Shown here: positions 8,821-17,378 of the stretch, one piece after another
Position numbering within the stretch: the first letter of the stretch is position 1
How the letters are laid out: each line of letters opens with the position of its first letter
Assembly: GCA_964423265.1 (NCBI GenBank)
Contig: CAYREF010000003.1
Span: forward strand, 1-64,000
Direction of reading: 5' to 3'
DNA from: M55B165 sp964423265
Lineage (GTDB): Bacteria > Actinomycetota > Humimicrobiia > Humimicrobiales > Humimicrobiaceae
DNA: 64,000 nucleotides
Notes under the pieces: model-generated
The model's database searches: none
Seen by the model: only the letters and a program-made list of their open reading frames with translations
Told to the model about the DNA's origin: nothing
Translations under genes and position numbers: made by a program

Positions 8821-9390
8821 ATGTTAACGGGCATTATTGTGCTAATCGTAGTGTTGGTTGCTATTATTGTAGCAATACTGCTTACTGTGGTGGGTTATTA
8901 TAATTCAATAATTTCTACCAGGAATAAGGTAGACAATGCCTGGCATCAAATTGATGTGCAGCTGAGAAAGAGATATGACCTTATACCTAATTTGGTAGAA
9001 ACAGTCAAAGGATATGCAGCCCATGAAAAAGAAACCTTACAAAAGGTTACAGAGGCCAGGAATTTTGGTATAAATGCCAATTCGGTAAAGGAGCAGGCTG
9101 ATGCAGAAAACCAAATTACCAGTACCTTAAAATCTTTATTTGCTGTTTCTGAACAATACCCCAACCTTAAGGCTGACCAGCATTTTTCAAGGCTGATGGA
9201 ACAGTTGAATGGAATTGAGAGCAATATTGCATATGCAAGGCAATTCTACAATGACATGGTCATGAAGTTTAATACCAAAATACAGACTTTTCCTGGAAAT
9301 TTCTTTGCCAGGATGTTTAACTTCAGCCAAAAGGATTATTTTGAAATTACTGAAAGTTCGGCAAGAGGTCCTGTTAAGGTAGAATTTTAA
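8821..9390 (+). CDS. lemA: LemA family protein
   Basis: The 189-residue protein has one N-terminal membrane helix (about residues 4-26) and a helical-bundle domain with the family pattern YNSIISTRNKVDNAWHQ, RYDLIPNLVETVKGYA and QYPNLKA. LemA proteins have no firmly known biochemical function but are commonly encoded next to the HtpX protease, as here. A GGAGG ribosome site precedes the ATG. The C-terminal cytoplasmic or external part ends at residue 189, the usual length. Confidence 0.92.
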   Translation: MLTGIIVLIVVLVAIIVAILLTVVGYYNSIISTRNKVDNAWHQIDVQLRKRYDLIPNLVETVKGYAAHEKETLQKVTEARNFGINANSVKEQADAENQITSTLKSLFAVSEQYPNLKADQHFSRLMEQLNGIESNIAYARQFYNDMVMKFNTKIQTFPGNFFARMFNFSQKDYFEITESSARGPVKVEF

Positions 9391-9406
9391 AAGGGGTGTT
9401 TGGCAT

Positions 9407-10339
9407 TTGTACGAGCAGATAAGCAAAAACCGGATAAAAACCTATTTTATAATAGCCGGGTTTTTAGCTTTTATTGCTGCTATTGGCTATTTTATAGGCA
9501 TATATCTAGATTACAGATATGGAATTAGTGGAAATTATTCCATATTACTTTTGATTTTTGCCCTAATTATTGCAATATTGGCCAGTTTTGCAAGTTATTA
9601 CAATAGTGATAAAATTGTATTGAAGTTAACCAGGGCAAAGCCTTTATCCAGGGAAGAAAATCCAAGAGTGTATTACATGGTGGAAGGCTTATCTATTGCT
9701 GCTGGAATTCCCATGCCTAAAATCTATGTTATAGAGGATAGGGGCATGAATGCTTTTGCAACGGGCAGGAATCCCGGCAAGGGGGTAATAGTATTTACCC
9801 GCGGTTTGATTGAAAATTTAAATGACCAGGAGTTAAAGGGTGTGGCTGCGCATGAGCTGTCACATATAAAAAATTATGACATATTATTAGGCACGGTAAT
9901 AGTAGTTTTGGTGGGCATGGTTACCATAGCCAGTAATTTTATGCTCAGATCCTTTATATTTGGCGGAAGGAGGAGGTCAAGTAGAAGTTCAGGAGGACCT
10001 CTTTCTATAATTTTGCTGGTAGTGGGGATTATCCTTATATTGCTTTCCCCTTTAATTGCAGCAGTTATAAGGTTTGCAGTTAGCAGGAATAGGGAATTTT
10101 TAGCTGATTCCAATGGAGCTTTAGTTACCAGGTATCCTGCAGGGCTGGCAAGCGCCTTGAGAAAAATTAACAAAAATAGCGCAGTAGAGACTGCCAATAA
10201 TGCAACCGCACACCTTTTTATCTCTAATCCAATTGGCAAAAAAGCCAAATCTTTATTTACTAATTTATTTAATACTCATCCTCCCGCTGAAGAAAGAATA
10301 AAAAGGCTTGAGGAGATGTCGCTAGGAGTGGGAGTATGA
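9407..10339 (+). CDS. htpX: M48 family zinc metalloprotease HtpX
   Basis: This is a membrane-bound heat-shock type protease that removes damaged membrane proteins. The 310-residue protein has two N-terminal membrane helices (about 13-35 and 45-65), the zinc-binding HELSH motif (AAHELSHIKN, near residue 146), further hydrophobic segments near 155-180 and 200-220, and a downstream NREFLADSNGA that supplies the third zinc ligand glutamate. The start is TTG 9407, 10 bases after AAGGGG. It lies 16 bases after lemA and is probably co-transcribed with it. Confidence 0.93.
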   Translation: MYEQISKNRIKTYFIIAGFLAFIAAIGYFIGIYLDYRYGISGNYSILLLIFALIIAILASFASYYNSDKIVLKLTRAKPLSREENPRVYYMVEGLSIAAGIPMPKIYVIEDRGMNAFATGRNPGKGVIVFTRGLIENLNDQELKGVAAHELSHIKNYDILLGTVIVVLVGMVTIASNFMLRSFIFGGRRRSSRSSGGPLSIILLVVGIILILLSPLIAAVIRFAVSRNREFLADSNGALVTRYPAGLASALRKINKNSAVETANNATAHLFISNPIGKKAKSLFTNLFNTHPPAEERIKRLEEMSLGVGV

Positions 10340-10357
10340 GCAGGAGGTGTATATATA

Positions 10358-11239
10358 ATGGAAAAGGGAACTATAAAAGTTAAGGCAGGGCTGGCTGAAA
10401 TGCTAAAAGGCGGGGTAATAATGGATGTTACCACGGTTGAGCAAGCAAAAATAGCTGAAGAAGCAGGAGCAGTGTCAGTAATGGCCCTGGAGAAAATACC
10501 GGCAGACATAAGGGCTACAGGTGGAGTGGCAAGGATGACAGATCCTGAAATAATACTGAAAATAATGGATGCTGTATCTATACCAGTGATGGCAAAAGCA
10601 AGGATTGGACACTTTGGTGAAGCGCAGATACTGCAGTCAATAGGTATAGATTATATAGACGAAAGCGAAGTACTAACCCCAGCAGATGAAAAAAACCATA
10701 TAAACAAATGGGATTTTAAAGTTCCTTTTGTTTGTGGTGCTACTAACCTTGGTGAAGCTTTACGCAGGATAGCCGAAGGTGCGGCCATGATTAGGACCAA
10801 GGGCGAGGCTGGAACCGGGGATGTAATCCATGCTGTAAGGCACTTGAGAACCATAAGGGATGAAATAGGAAAAGTTGCTTCTATACCTAGAGAAGAACTT
10901 ATGTCGGAGGCGAAGAAGATGGGGGCACCATATGACCTCATTCGCTATGTAGCTGAAAATAAGAAGATTCCTGTAGTAAATTTTTCAGCCGGTGGAATCT
11001 CAACCCCTGCAGATGCTTCCATGATTATGCAACTGGGAGCTGACGGCATTTTTGTAGGCTCAGGGATATTTAAGTCTGAAGATCCAATGAAAATGGCACA
11101 GGCCATTGTGGAAACTACAACCCACTACAGCAATCCTGATGTAGTGGCTAGAGTGTCCAGGGGACTGGGTAATGCTATGACTGGCATATCGGTATCAAAC
11201 ATGGAAGAAAAAGACATGATCCAGACAAGAGGATGGTAA
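10358..11239 (+). CDS. pdxS: pyridoxal 5'-phosphate synthase lyase subunit PdxS
   Basis: PdxS forms pyridoxal phosphate from ribose 5-phosphate, glyceraldehyde 3-phosphate and ammonia supplied by PdxT. The 293-residue (beta/alpha)8 protein is one of the most conserved bacterial enzymes. Motifs seen are VIMDVTTVEQA, AVSVMALEKIPADIR, PVMAKARIGHF with the catalytic lysine, YIDESEVLTPAD, KGEAGTGD and NFSAGGISTPADA. A strong GGAGG ribosome site precedes the ATG. It lies one base from pdxT, the usual pairing. Confidence 0.98.
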   Translation: MEKGTIKVKAGLAEMLKGGVIMDVTTVEQAKIAEEAGAVSVMALEKIPADIRATGGVARMTDPEIILKIMDAVSIPVMAKARIGHFGEAQILQSIGIDYIDESEVLTPADEKNHINKWDFKVPFVCGATNLGEALRRIAEGAAMIRTKGEAGTGDVIHAVRHLRTIRDEIGKVASIPREELMSEAKKMGAPYDLIRYVAENKKIPVVNFSAGGISTPADASMIMQLGADGIFVGSGIFKSEDPMKMAQAIVETTTHYSNPDVVARVSRGLGNAMTGISVSNMEEKDMIQTRGW

Positions 11240-11240
11240 T

Positions 11241-11858
11241 ATGGCTATAAAAGTAGGAGTGCTGGCGCTCCAGGGAGCCTTCAGGGAGCATATAAGGGCA
11301 ATAAATAGCTGCGGGGCCCTTGGCTTTGAAGTTAAATTTCCAGAGCAGCTGGAAGAAGTCCGGGGGCTGATTATTCCTGGTGGAGAAAGCACTACTATTA
11401 ATAAGCTTATAGCAAAATATGGATTCAGGAAGCCCCTGGATGAATTCTATAATAAGGGCAAGCCCATTTTTGGGACCTGTGCAGGAATGATAATGGTTGC
11501 AAGAAAAGTAATAGGGGAAGATTTTGGGCTAGGCTATATTAATGTAATTGTAAACAGGAATGCTTATGGCAGGCAAATTGAAAGCTTCGAGGAACACATA
11601 GATTTAAAACTGGGTGCCAGTACAGGTCAAAAATTTAAAGCCATATTCATAAGAGCACCTAAGATATTGGAAATAGGGAATAATGTAAAAGTGTTGGGGA
11701 AAACAGAAAATAAAATAGTGCTGGCTAGAGAAGGAAGTGTTATGGTTAGCGCTTTCCATCCTGAGTTAGGCAATGATCTCCGCATACATAAATATTTTTT
11801 AGGCATGGTTAATAAATTTAAAGAAAAGAGGGTGAAAGAAAATGTCAGGGCATTCTAA
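11241..11858 (+). CDS. pdxT: pyridoxal 5'-phosphate synthase glutaminase subunit PdxT
   Basis: PdxT hydrolyses glutamine and channels ammonia to PdxS. The 205-residue class I glutaminase has GVLALQGAFREH at the start, the LIIPGGEST loop (about residues 43-51), the nucleophile motif FGTCAGMI (Cys near 78) and the C-terminal FHPEL His-Glu pair. It directly follows pdxS and overlaps yebC by 17 bases. Confidence 0.97.
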   Translation: MAIKVGVLALQGAFREHIRAINSCGALGFEVKFPEQLEEVRGLIIPGGESTTINKLIAKYGFRKPLDEFYNKGKPIFGTCAGMIMVARKVIGEDFGLGYINVIVNRNAYGRQIESFEEHIDLKLGASTGQKFKAIFIRAPKILEIGNNVKVLGKTENKIVLAREGSVMVSAFHPELGNDLRIHKYFLGMVNKFKEKRVKENVRAF

Positions 11859-12597
11859 ATGGCATTCCATTAAACATAAAAAGGCTAAGGAAGATGCAAA
11901 AAGGGGCCAAATATTCGGTAAGTTAAGTAGGATGATAACTGTTGCTGCCAGGGAAGGCGGTAGCGGTGACCCCAAGGATAATATAGCTTTAGCAAATGCT
12001 TTGGCTAAGGCCAAGGAATATAATATGCCTCAGGATAATATAGACAGGGCAATTAAAAGGGGGACTGGGGAGCTAGAAGGCGTTGATTATGAAAGTGCTG
12101 TTTATGAAGGATACGGCCCCGGCGGCATTGCTATCCTAGTTGAAGTTATGACTGAAAATAAAAACCGTACCGCTTCTGATGTCAGAAATATTTTTAATAA
12201 TAATAATGGAAGTCTGGGTGAAAGCGGAAGTGTGGGATGGCAGTTTGAAAGAAAAGGGATATTGATTGTAGAGAAAAATAATATTGAAGATGAAGAAGAG
12301 TTTATGCTTAACGTTATTGATGCTGGAGCAGAAGATATTGATGAAGAAGAACAGAAATACGTGGTAAAGGCTGATCCTACTGATTTTATGAATGTAAAAA
12401 ATTATATAGAAAAAAAGAAGATTGAGATTGAATCCAGTGGAGTAGAGATGATTCCTAAATCAACTTTGGAGCTGCCGAGGCAAGAGGCTATAAAAGCCCT
12501 AAAACTTATTAATAAATTAGACGACCATGATGATGTCCAGAATGTAACCTCAAATTTAGATATACCTGATGAACTATTAAGTGAAATTGAATCATAA
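11842..12597 (+). CDS. yebC: YebC/PmpR family protein
   Basis: The 251-residue protein begins MSGHSKWHSIKHKKAKED, the family signature, and keeps GQIFGKLSRMI, DNIDRAIKRGTGE and YGPGGIAILVE. YebC-family proteins are known as transcriptional regulators in some bacteria, and members are reported to help ribosomes through proline-rich stretches in others. It sits immediately before ruvC, a common order. The ATG has GAGGGTGAAAG upstream inside the pdxT end. Confidence 0.95.
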   Translation: MSGHSKWHSIKHKKAKEDAKRGQIFGKLSRMITVAAREGGSGDPKDNIALANALAKAKEYNMPQDNIDRAIKRGTGELEGVDYESAVYEGYGPGGIAILVEVMTENKNRTASDVRNIFNNNNGSLGESGSVGWQFERKGILIVEKNNIEDEEEFMLNVIDAGAEDIDEEEQKYVVKADPTDFMNVKNYIEKKKIEIESSGVEMIPKSTLELPRQEAIKALKLINKLDDHDDVQNVTSNLDIPDELLSEIES

Positions 12598-12612
12598 AAG
12601 GTTAAAAAAAGT

Positions 12613-13131
12613 ATGAGAATTATAGGCATTGATCCAGGCCTTGCAATTACTGGGGTTAGTGTATTGGAAGTAAAAAACAATAAATTTAGCCTCCTTTATT
12701 GTGACTGTATTGTAACCAGCAAAAACAATTCAATCCAAGACCGGTTAAATGAAATTTTTTCCTCCATTGATGGAGTTATAAAAAAATATTTGCCTGACTT
12801 TTTGGCAATAGAAGAAATCTTTTTTAGTATAAATGCCAAATCAGCCATTAAAGTGGGGCAGGCAAAAGGGGTATGTATCCTTGCCGGAAGCATGAATAAT
12901 CTGGAGATATTCGAATATACTCCCTTACAGGTAAAGCAAGCTATTGTCGGTTATGGCAGGGCAACCAAGAAACAGATAAAGTACATGTTGCAGAGTATTT
13001 TGAACTTAGATGAAGGTTACCTTCCAAAAAAAGATGATGCTTGGGATGCATTAGCCATATGTATCTGCCATGCCAACAATTACAAGTTTCAGCAAAAAAT
13101 AAAGGATGCAGAACATGATAGCAAAAATTAG
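12613..13131 (+). CDS. ruvC: crossover junction endodeoxyribonuclease RuvC
   Basis: RuvC cuts Holliday junctions symmetrically. The 172-residue RNase H-like protein has the first acidic residue in MRIIGIDPGLAITG, the second in FLAIEEIFF (near residue 68), and the paired acidic residues in KKDDAWDALAICICH near the C-terminus. It is followed by ruvA, whose start lies inside the ruvC end. Confidence 0.96.
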   Translation: MRIIGIDPGLAITGVSVLEVKNNKFSLLYCDCIVTSKNNSIQDRLNEIFSSIDGVIKKYLPDFLAIEEIFFSINAKSAIKVGQAKGVCILAGSMNNLEIFEYTPLQVKQAIVGYGRATKKQIKYMLQSILNLDEGYLPKKDDAWDALAICICHANNYKFQQKIKDAEHDSKN

Positions 13132-13702
13132 GGGAGAGATAATCGAGAAGCTACCTTCATATGCAGTTATTATGACTGCAGGGGTAGGGTTTAAAATATT
13201 GATTTCTTCAAGGACATTTGAAAGCCTTCCGGCAGTTGGAGATAAGGCAGAACTTGATATCTATACTTATGTAAGGGAAGATAATATCAGTCTGGTTGGT
13301 TTTTCTTCTTTAAAAGAAAAGAAAGTTTTTTTAAAATTACTGGATGTAAACGGGGTATCAATAAAAATTGCACTAAGCATATTTTCAATTTATTCTGTTG
13401 ATGAAGTAAAAAATATTATAGCTGGCAGGGAAGCAGACTTGCTCCGGAGGGTGACTGGTATTGGCAAGAAGCTTGCGGAAAGAATTATTTTAGAATTAAG
13501 CGAGAAGTTTAGCAAGGAAACAGATGCCCTAGTAGGAAGTGGCATATTTAAAGACAGGAAACTCGTAGAGGTAAGGCAAGCTTTAAATTCTTTGGGGTAC
13601 AGCAGCAGGGAGATAGATAAAGTGCTTGGCAGTATGGATTTAAAGGATATACAATCTAATAAAATAGAAGATATTTTAAAAATGGCATTAAAGGAGGTTT
13701 AA
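13115..13702 (+). CDS. ruvA: Holliday junction branch migration protein RuvA
   Basis: RuvA binds the four-way junction and loads RuvB. The start at ATG 13115 (MIAKIRGEI) fits the usual RuvA N-terminus and lies 9 bases after AAAGG; an in-frame ATG at 13106 has no ribosome site at useful distance. The 195-residue protein has the N-terminal OB fold, two helix-hairpin-helix motifs (LDVNGVSIKIALSI and VTGIGKKLAERIILEL) and a C-terminal RuvB-binding domain (QALNSLGYSSREID). It overlaps ruvC by 17 bases. Confidence 0.95.
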   Translation: MIAKIRGEIIEKLPSYAVIMTAGVGFKILISSRTFESLPAVGDKAELDIYTYVREDNISLVGFSSLKEKKVFLKLLDVNGVSIKIALSIFSIYSVDEVKNIIAGREADLLRRVTGIGKKLAERIILELSEKFSKETDALVGSGIFKDRKLVEVRQALNSLGYSSREIDKVLGSMDLKDIQSNKIEDILKMALKEV

Positions 13703-13705
13703 AAG

Positions 13706-14734
13706 ATTAATAATAATTTTAACAAAGAAAGCGATGTAAGCCCAAGGCATGTAAAAGATGATGTGGAACTAGATAAAAGTTTACGCCCCAGACTGACAGA
13801 TGAGTTCATTGGACAGAAAAAGGTTAAGGACAACCTCCTTATTTTTATAAATTCTGCAAAAAAAAGAAAAAAGCCACTAGACCATGTAATACTTTCCGGG
13901 CCTCCCGGCCTGGGCAAGACTTGCCTGGCAGAAATTATTGCCAATGAGTTAGGAGTAAATTTCAGAGTAACATCAGGGCCTGCAATTGAAAGGCCTGGAG
14001 ACCTGGCTGCCATACTTACCAATTTGGAAAATTTTGACGTATTGTTCATAGATGAAATCCACCGGTTAAACAGGACTGTAGAAGAAATACTCTACCCGGC
14101 GATGGAAGATTTTAAGCTGGATATAATAATCGGTAAAGGACCTTCTGCCCGTTCTATAAGAATAGATGTAGCTCCCTTTACTATTATAGGGGCAACCACA
14201 AGAATAGGCCTGGTAGCATCCCCATTAAGGGACCGGTTTGGGGTAAACTTAAGACTTGATTATTATGAAGAGGAAAACATATTAAAAATTATTAAGAGGT
14301 CTGCCTCTATACTCAGTTTAGATATAACAGATGGCGGCGCAAAAATTATTGCCAAAAGAAGTAGGGGAACCCCAAGAATTGCAAACCGGCTCTTAAGACG
14401 GGTACGGGATTATGCACTGGTTTATGGTAAAGGTGAGATAACCAGGGATATTGCTGCGAAAGCACTTACCAAGCTGGAAATAGACAGGGCAGGCTTAGAC
14501 TTTATTGATAAAAAGATATTAAAAACCCTTATAAACAAGTTCAGCGGCGGCCCTGTGGGGGTGAGCACCATTGCTGCTTCCATAGGGGAGGAAATTACTA
14601 CCATTGAAGATGTTTATGAGCCATATCTCCTGCAGCTTGGATTTATTAAAAGAACAGCCAAGGGCAGGGTGGCCACGAGATTGGCTTATAAGCATTTCGG
14701 CATTGAAAAAGATGAAAACCCGGGCCTTTTTTAA
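13706..14734 (+). CDS. ruvB: Holliday junction branch migration helicase RuvB (probable ATT start)
   Basis: RuvB is the AAA+ motor of the RuvAB complex. Motifs are the Walker A GPPGLGKTCLAE, Walker B VLFIDEIHRL, a GATTRIG sensor and the C-terminal winged helix (GGPVGVSTIAASIGEE). The first standard start codon in frame is GTG 13763, but family-like sequence (DVSPRHVKDDVELDKSLRP) continues upstream of it. The only plausible initiator is ATT 13706, 8 bases after a perfect AAGGAGG (13691-13697). This gives 342 residues, the usual RuvB length. The GTG start would remove 19 residues and would leave that ribosome site unused. Confidence 0.93.
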   Translation: MNNNFNKESDVSPRHVKDDVELDKSLRPRLTDEFIGQKKVKDNLLIFINSAKKRKKPLDHVILSGPPGLGKTCLAEIIANELGVNFRVTSGPAIERPGDLAAILTNLENFDVLFIDEIHRLNRTVEEILYPAMEDFKLDIIIGKGPSARSIRIDVAPFTIIGATTRIGLVASPLRDRFGVNLRLDYYEEENILKIIKRSASILSLDITDGGAKIIAKRSRGTPRIANRLLRRVRDYALVYGKGEITRDIAAKALTKLEIDRAGLDFIDKKILKTLINKFSGGPVGVSTIAASIGEEITTIEDVYEPYLLQLGFIKRTAKGRVATRLAYKHFGIEKDENPGLF

Positions 14735-14739
14735 ATAAT

Positions 14740-15753
14740 ATGGATTTAGAGCTCTTTGACTATAGCCTCCCCAAAAAATTTATAGCCCAGAAACCCCTTG
14801 CCCAAAGGGACCATTCAAAGTTAATGGTTTTAGACAGGCATATTGGAGAAATCAAGCATAATCGTTTCTACAATATTGGAAATTACCTAAAGAAAAATGA
14901 TTGTCTGGTGATAAATGAAAGCAGAGTTGTAAAGTGCAGGCTGTTTGGAAGGAAGGAAATGACAGGGGGGAAAGTGGAATGTTTCGTTCTGGAAAAAATC
15001 GCAGAAAAGAGGTGCCTGGCCCTGCTGAGGCCTGCAAAAAGGCTAAGGAAAGGCTCCAAGGTAAAGGTTGGCAAATACCAGTTTGAGATTGTAGAGAAAA
15101 AAGATAGCGGAAAGGCAGTAGTGGAATTTAACACAAACCCTGAAAAAATATTTGAGGAAGAAGGCAATATACCGCTCCCCCCATACATAAAAAAAAATAA
15201 TATTAAAGAGCGCTCCTATCAGACAGTATATGCGAAGAAGAAAGGTTCTGTTGCTGCTCCTACTGCAGGTCTACACTTTACCAGTGACCTTATGGATGAG
15301 TTAATAGGCATGGGAATTTTTTTTGCAAAAGTTTCTTTAAATATCGGGATAGATACATTTAGGCCGGTAAAGGAAGAAAATATTGAAAGTCATACCATGC
15401 ATAGCGAGTATTTCACAGTGTCAGCAAAAGAGGCAGGGAAAATGAGGGAAGCTAAAAAAAGAGGGGGAAGAATTATAGCTGTAGGAACTACAGCTGCCAG
15501 GGCACTGGAGACTTTGATGGAAAAATACGGTAAAATTAAGCCATTTAAGGGAAAGACAAGCCTATATATATATCCTGGCTATAAATTTAGGGCTGTTGAG
15601 GCAATGATAACCAATTTCCATCTGCCCAGGTCAACCTTGATAATCATGGTGGCTGCTTTTGCAGGAAGAAAAAGATTGTTACAATCTTATGAAGTGGCAA
15701 AAAGAAACGGTTACAGGTTTTTTAGTTTCGGAGATTGTATGTTTATACATTAA
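14740..15753 (+). CDS. queA: S-adenosylmethionine:tRNA ribosyltransferase-isomerase QueA
   Basis: QueA transfers and isomerises the ribosyl group of S-adenosylmethionine onto 7-aminomethyl-7-deazaguanine in tRNA, forming epoxyqueuosine. The 337-residue protein starts MDLELFDYSLPKKFIAQKPL and has VINESRVVKCRLFG, SVAAPTAGLHFT, VSLNIGIDTFRPV and the C-terminal ITNFHLPRSTLIIMVAAFAG signature. It sits five bases after ruvB and just before tgt, which performs the preceding step of the same pathway. Confidence 0.97.
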   Translation: MDLELFDYSLPKKFIAQKPLAQRDHSKLMVLDRHIGEIKHNRFYNIGNYLKKNDCLVINESRVVKCRLFGRKEMTGGKVECFVLEKIAEKRCLALLRPAKRLRKGSKVKVGKYQFEIVEKKDSGKAVVEFNTNPEKIFEEEGNIPLPPYIKKNNIKERSYQTVYAKKKGSVAAPTAGLHFTSDLMDELIGMGIFFAKVSLNIGIDTFRPVKEENIESHTMHSEYFTVSAKEAGKMREAKKRGGRIIAVGTTAARALETLMEKYGKIKPFKGKTSLYIYPGYKFRAVEAMITNFHLPRSTLIIMVAAFAGRKRLLQSYEVAKRNGYRFFSFGDCMFIH

Positions 15754-15758
15754 TTAAT

Positions 15759-16874
15759 ATGAATAATTTTAAGATTATAAAAAAAGATAAAAACACAGGG
15801 GCTAGGATAGGGTTGCTTAAGATGGATAGGATAAATATCGATACACCAGTTTTTATGCCGGTGGGAACCAAGGCTACTGTAAAGGCAGTAACCGTGGACC
15901 AATTGTATGGAATGGGCTGTAAGGTACTTTTAGGCAACCTTTATCATCTTTACCTCCAGCCAGGGATTGATGTAATTAAAAAAGCAGGGGGCATACATTA
16001 TTTTATGAACTGGGAGCATAATATCTTAACCGATAGTGGGGGGTTTCAGGTGTTTAGCCTGGGAGACATAAGGAAGGTAAGAGATGAGGGGGTTGAATTT
16101 AAGTCTATAATTGATGGATCCCTCCATTTTTTTACCCCAGAGGATGTAGTCAGGATGCAGGCGGACCTGGATTCAGATATAATAATGGTATTAGATGAAT
16201 GCATTCCCTACACCGAAGATGAATCCAGGACTAGAATTGCTGCCAAAAGAACTATTGATTGGGCTGAAAGATCTCTGAAGGAAAAGGGCAAACTAGGGAC
16301 AGCTACAAAGCTATTTGGGATAGTACAGGGCGGGTTTAAAAAAAACATGAGAAAGTTTTGTGCAGAAACAATTTCAGAGATGGATTTTGACGGTATTGCT
16401 ATAGGAGGATTAAGCGTGGGGGAGGAAAGGGGTATGACTATGGAAATACTGGAACATACTACCAATTTTGTAGATAGCAGCAAACCCATATATTTTATGG
16501 GACTGGGAGACCCAGTAGGGCTTCTAGATGCTATTGGCTATGGCGTAGATATGTTTGATTGCGTACTCCCAACCAGAATTTCCAGAAGCGGAAGCGCTTT
16601 TACTTATGGAGGCAAGATTAATATAAAGAACAGCCAGTTTAAATATGATTTTAATCCCTTGGATTTTAAATGTGGTTGCTATACTTGCAGGAACTATTCA
16701 AAATCTTATTTAAGGCATCTGTATAAAAGTAAAGAAATACTTTCAAGTATGCTACTAAGCCACCACAACCTTTATTTTTTATTTGACCTGTTAAGCAAAG
16801 CTAAAGGGGCCATAAAAAAGGATAAATTTAAGGAATTTGCTAGGGATTTTAAAAATAATTACAAAAATCTTTAG
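15759..16874 (+). CDS. tgt: queuine tRNA-ribosyltransferase Tgt
   Basis: Tgt exchanges guanine 34 of tRNAs with GUN anticodons for preQ1, the first tRNA-level step of queuosine synthesis. The 371-residue TIM-barrel enzyme has LTDSGGFQVFSL with the catalytic aspartate, GIVQGG, AIGGLSVGE, YFMGLGDP, DMFDCVLPTR with the nucleophile region, and zinc ligands in CGCYTCRNYSKSYLRH. The ATG at 15759 is used; an upstream in-frame TTG would overlap queA without a ribosome site. Confidence 0.97.
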   Translation: MNNFKIIKKDKNTGARIGLLKMDRINIDTPVFMPVGTKATVKAVTVDQLYGMGCKVLLGNLYHLYLQPGIDVIKKAGGIHYFMNWEHNILTDSGGFQVFSLGDIRKVRDEGVEFKSIIDGSLHFFTPEDVVRMQADLDSDIIMVLDECIPYTEDESRTRIAAKRTIDWAERSLKEKGKLGTATKLFGIVQGGFKKNMRKFCAETISEMDFDGIAIGGLSVGEERGMTMEILEHTTNFVDSSKPIYFMGLGDPVGLLDAIGYGVDMFDCVLPTRISRSGSAFTYGGKINIKNSQFKYDFNPLDFKCGCYTCRNYSKSYLRHLYKSKEILSSMLLSHHNLYFLFDLLSKAKGAIKKDKFKEFARDFKNNYKNL

Positions 16875-16962
16875 AAAAACAACCTATATATTTGCAAATT
16901 TCTGAAAAATGTTAATAATAGTAATGTTTACTAAAATAATATAAATGACTTGAGAGGTGTAT

Positions 16963-17376
16963 ATGAGAATATCAAAAAGATTTGTTGCCATATTGCTAAT
17001 ATCAATTTTTATTATAGCAATAGGGACTATTAGCATCGGATGTTACCCCATGCAACCTACTGGCGAAGAAGGCGCAGCTGAAACCACGGGAGCAGAAGAA
17101 GAACCAGGCTTACTGGCAAAATACGGTACCTGGATTTGGCTGGCAGTGCTCGTAGTTGCATTTTATTTCTTGCTGATAAGGCCACAGAGGCAAAGAAGCA
17201 AAAAATCACAGGAACTAAAAAGTAGCCTTAAAAGGGGAGACGAAGTAGTTACCGTTGGCGGATTTTATGGCAGGATAAAGGATGTCAGGGAAGATTCTAT
17301 TATCATCACCCTATCCAGTGGAGTTGATGTAAAAGTAACCAAAGAAGCGGTATCTAAGAAGGTAAGCTCCACATAA
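16963..17376 (+). CDS. yajC: preprotein translocase subunit YajC with extra N-terminal hydrophobic segment
   Basis: YajC is the small accessory subunit of SecDF-YajC. The typical part is the membrane helix near residues 47-67 followed by LLIRPQRQRSKKSQEL, GDEVVTVGGFYGRI and a beta domain. At 137 residues it is longer than usual because an additional hydrophobic segment (about residues 7-25) comes first, ending in SIGCYPMQP. That could be a signal peptide, an imperfect lipobox or a second membrane helix. GAGG precedes the ATG. It lies just upstream of secD, as in most bacteria. Confidence 0.9.
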   Translation: MRISKRFVAILLISIFIIAIGTISIGCYPMQPTGEEGAAETTGAEEEPGLLAKYGTWIWLAVLVVAFYFLLIRPQRQRSKKSQELKSSLKRGDEVVTVGGFYGRIKDVREDSIIITLSSGVDVKVTKEAVSKKVSST

Positions 17377-17378
17377 TT

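Noticed and set aside
13763..14734. ruvB starting at GTG 13763
   Set aside because: Family-like sequence continues upstream, the ribosome site is 66 bases away, and the resulting protein would be short at the N-terminus.
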